A DNA stretch of 64,000 nt, from positions 34,560,762 through 34,624,761 of the forward strand of contig JASFXZ010000003.1 of assembly GCA_032209605.1 (NCBI GenBank). Direction: 5' to 3'. Shown in pieces: positions 63,371-64,000 of the stretch. The translations under genes were made by a program, and so were the position numbers. The stretch comes from Mactromeris polynyma (Eukaryota > Mollusca > Bivalvia > Venerida > Mactridae). Below the pieces are notes generated by a model, which worked only from the letters and a program-made list of their open reading frames with translations, was not told the origin of the DNA and searched no databases. The first letter of the stretch is position 1; each line of letters starts with the position of its first letter.

Positions 63371-64000
63371 AAGCGTCATAGCTTACATGCAGGTATATGA
63401 TGACGTTGTTATATTTATGACCAAACAGTCATATGTATTGAATTACAAAGCGACAACAGTTTTCGTTAAACGTTAATACTGACAAATGATACACGTATTT
63501 TTTACAAAGTGTCAAAATGCGCCGAAAGATCGAATACAATTTAATCAAATGAGTCAGTTAAAGAAGTATATTTGCGTACAGAGCAAATTCTAGTGTATAA
63601 TTTGTTCATTATCAAATCTATAATGCGTATACGTGGGACGAAATCGAATTTATGTGGCTATCAAGTTCCGTATTTAGCATAAAGCAAATTGATTTACGAT
63701 CAAGTGGAATTAGCATAACTTTTTAAATTGTCGTAAATTTGAGAAACATTCTGCAACCGGAAGTTAAGAATCAATCATGACGAATAATGATGATTGCATT
63801 TAAAACAATTTCAGACAGAGCAAAGCCAACGGGCTCGCTAGAACACTGCTTTTACATCACCAAACATACAAGACATTCATAAAAGAAAGCCATTTGGGAC
63901 AGGATTGCAGATTTTAATACGTTTGATGTCTCGTAAACACGCGCCGGTCGGCAATTTCCCTATTTATGACCATCCTAAATTTTATTGTTGAACCGGCAAA
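63371..64000. other. Non-coding right edge
   Basis: Nothing recognised after the SINE. Confidence 0.5.

Overview
The window looks like a stretch of an animal genome, most likely a bivalve mollusc. It is AT-rich and split by introns, with almost no coding sequence. It is littered with short interspersed elements, MITE-like inverted-repeat elements, non-LTR retrotransposon tails and very large tandem arrays. The bivalve call rests on recognising repeat types common in mollusc genomes (a SINE tail ending in a conserved 'TTAGGT.AACTGAC' block, a repeat with a conserved 'TTTCAAGGGCCATAAT' block, and a 'GACCACCTCAA' MITE). It comes from memory, not from a search. No bacterial, viral or organellar gene organisation is present.

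Only one gene is well supported. At the right end, on the plus strand, two exons (60622-60834 and 61518-61904) encode TM6, TM7, helix 8 and the C-terminal tail of a rhodopsin-family neuropeptide GPCR. They are joined by a GT-AG intron of 683 bp. I could not find exons for TM1-TM5, so they lie upstream in sequence I could not recognise or outside the window. Much of the rest may therefore be intronic or intergenic DNA 5' of these exons.

Layout. 1-5.3 kb: unique-looking DNA with one tRNA-derived SINE. 5.3-9.4 kb: a 4-kb satellite of about 185 units of 22 bp with a 1518-bp higher-order repeat. 9.4-16.6 kb: AT-rich DNA with two MITE-like elements and a 27-bp minisatellite (12.2-13.2 kb). 16.7-18.0 kb: a GC-rich mobile-looking element with a second, shorter copy at 37.1-38.0 kb. 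18-39 kb: mostly featureless DNA with SINEs, MITEs, a LINE remnant and small tandem duplications. 39.1-54.7 kb: a diverged tandem segmental duplication of a 7-8 kb unit. The second copy carries extra insertions and a striking pair of palindromes that look like a replication template-switch event. 54.7-55.5 kb: a 5'-truncated LINE sitting exactly at the end of the second copy. 59.1-60.4 kb: a 34-bp minisatellite about 260 bp upstream of the GPCR exon. 62.6-63.4 kb: a MITE-like element followed directly by a SINE.

I found no previously undescribed multi-gene system. The most interesting signals are structural: the tandem duplication with dated insertions, the double palindrome, the higher-order satellite, and the all-frames-open minisatellite next to the receptor exon.
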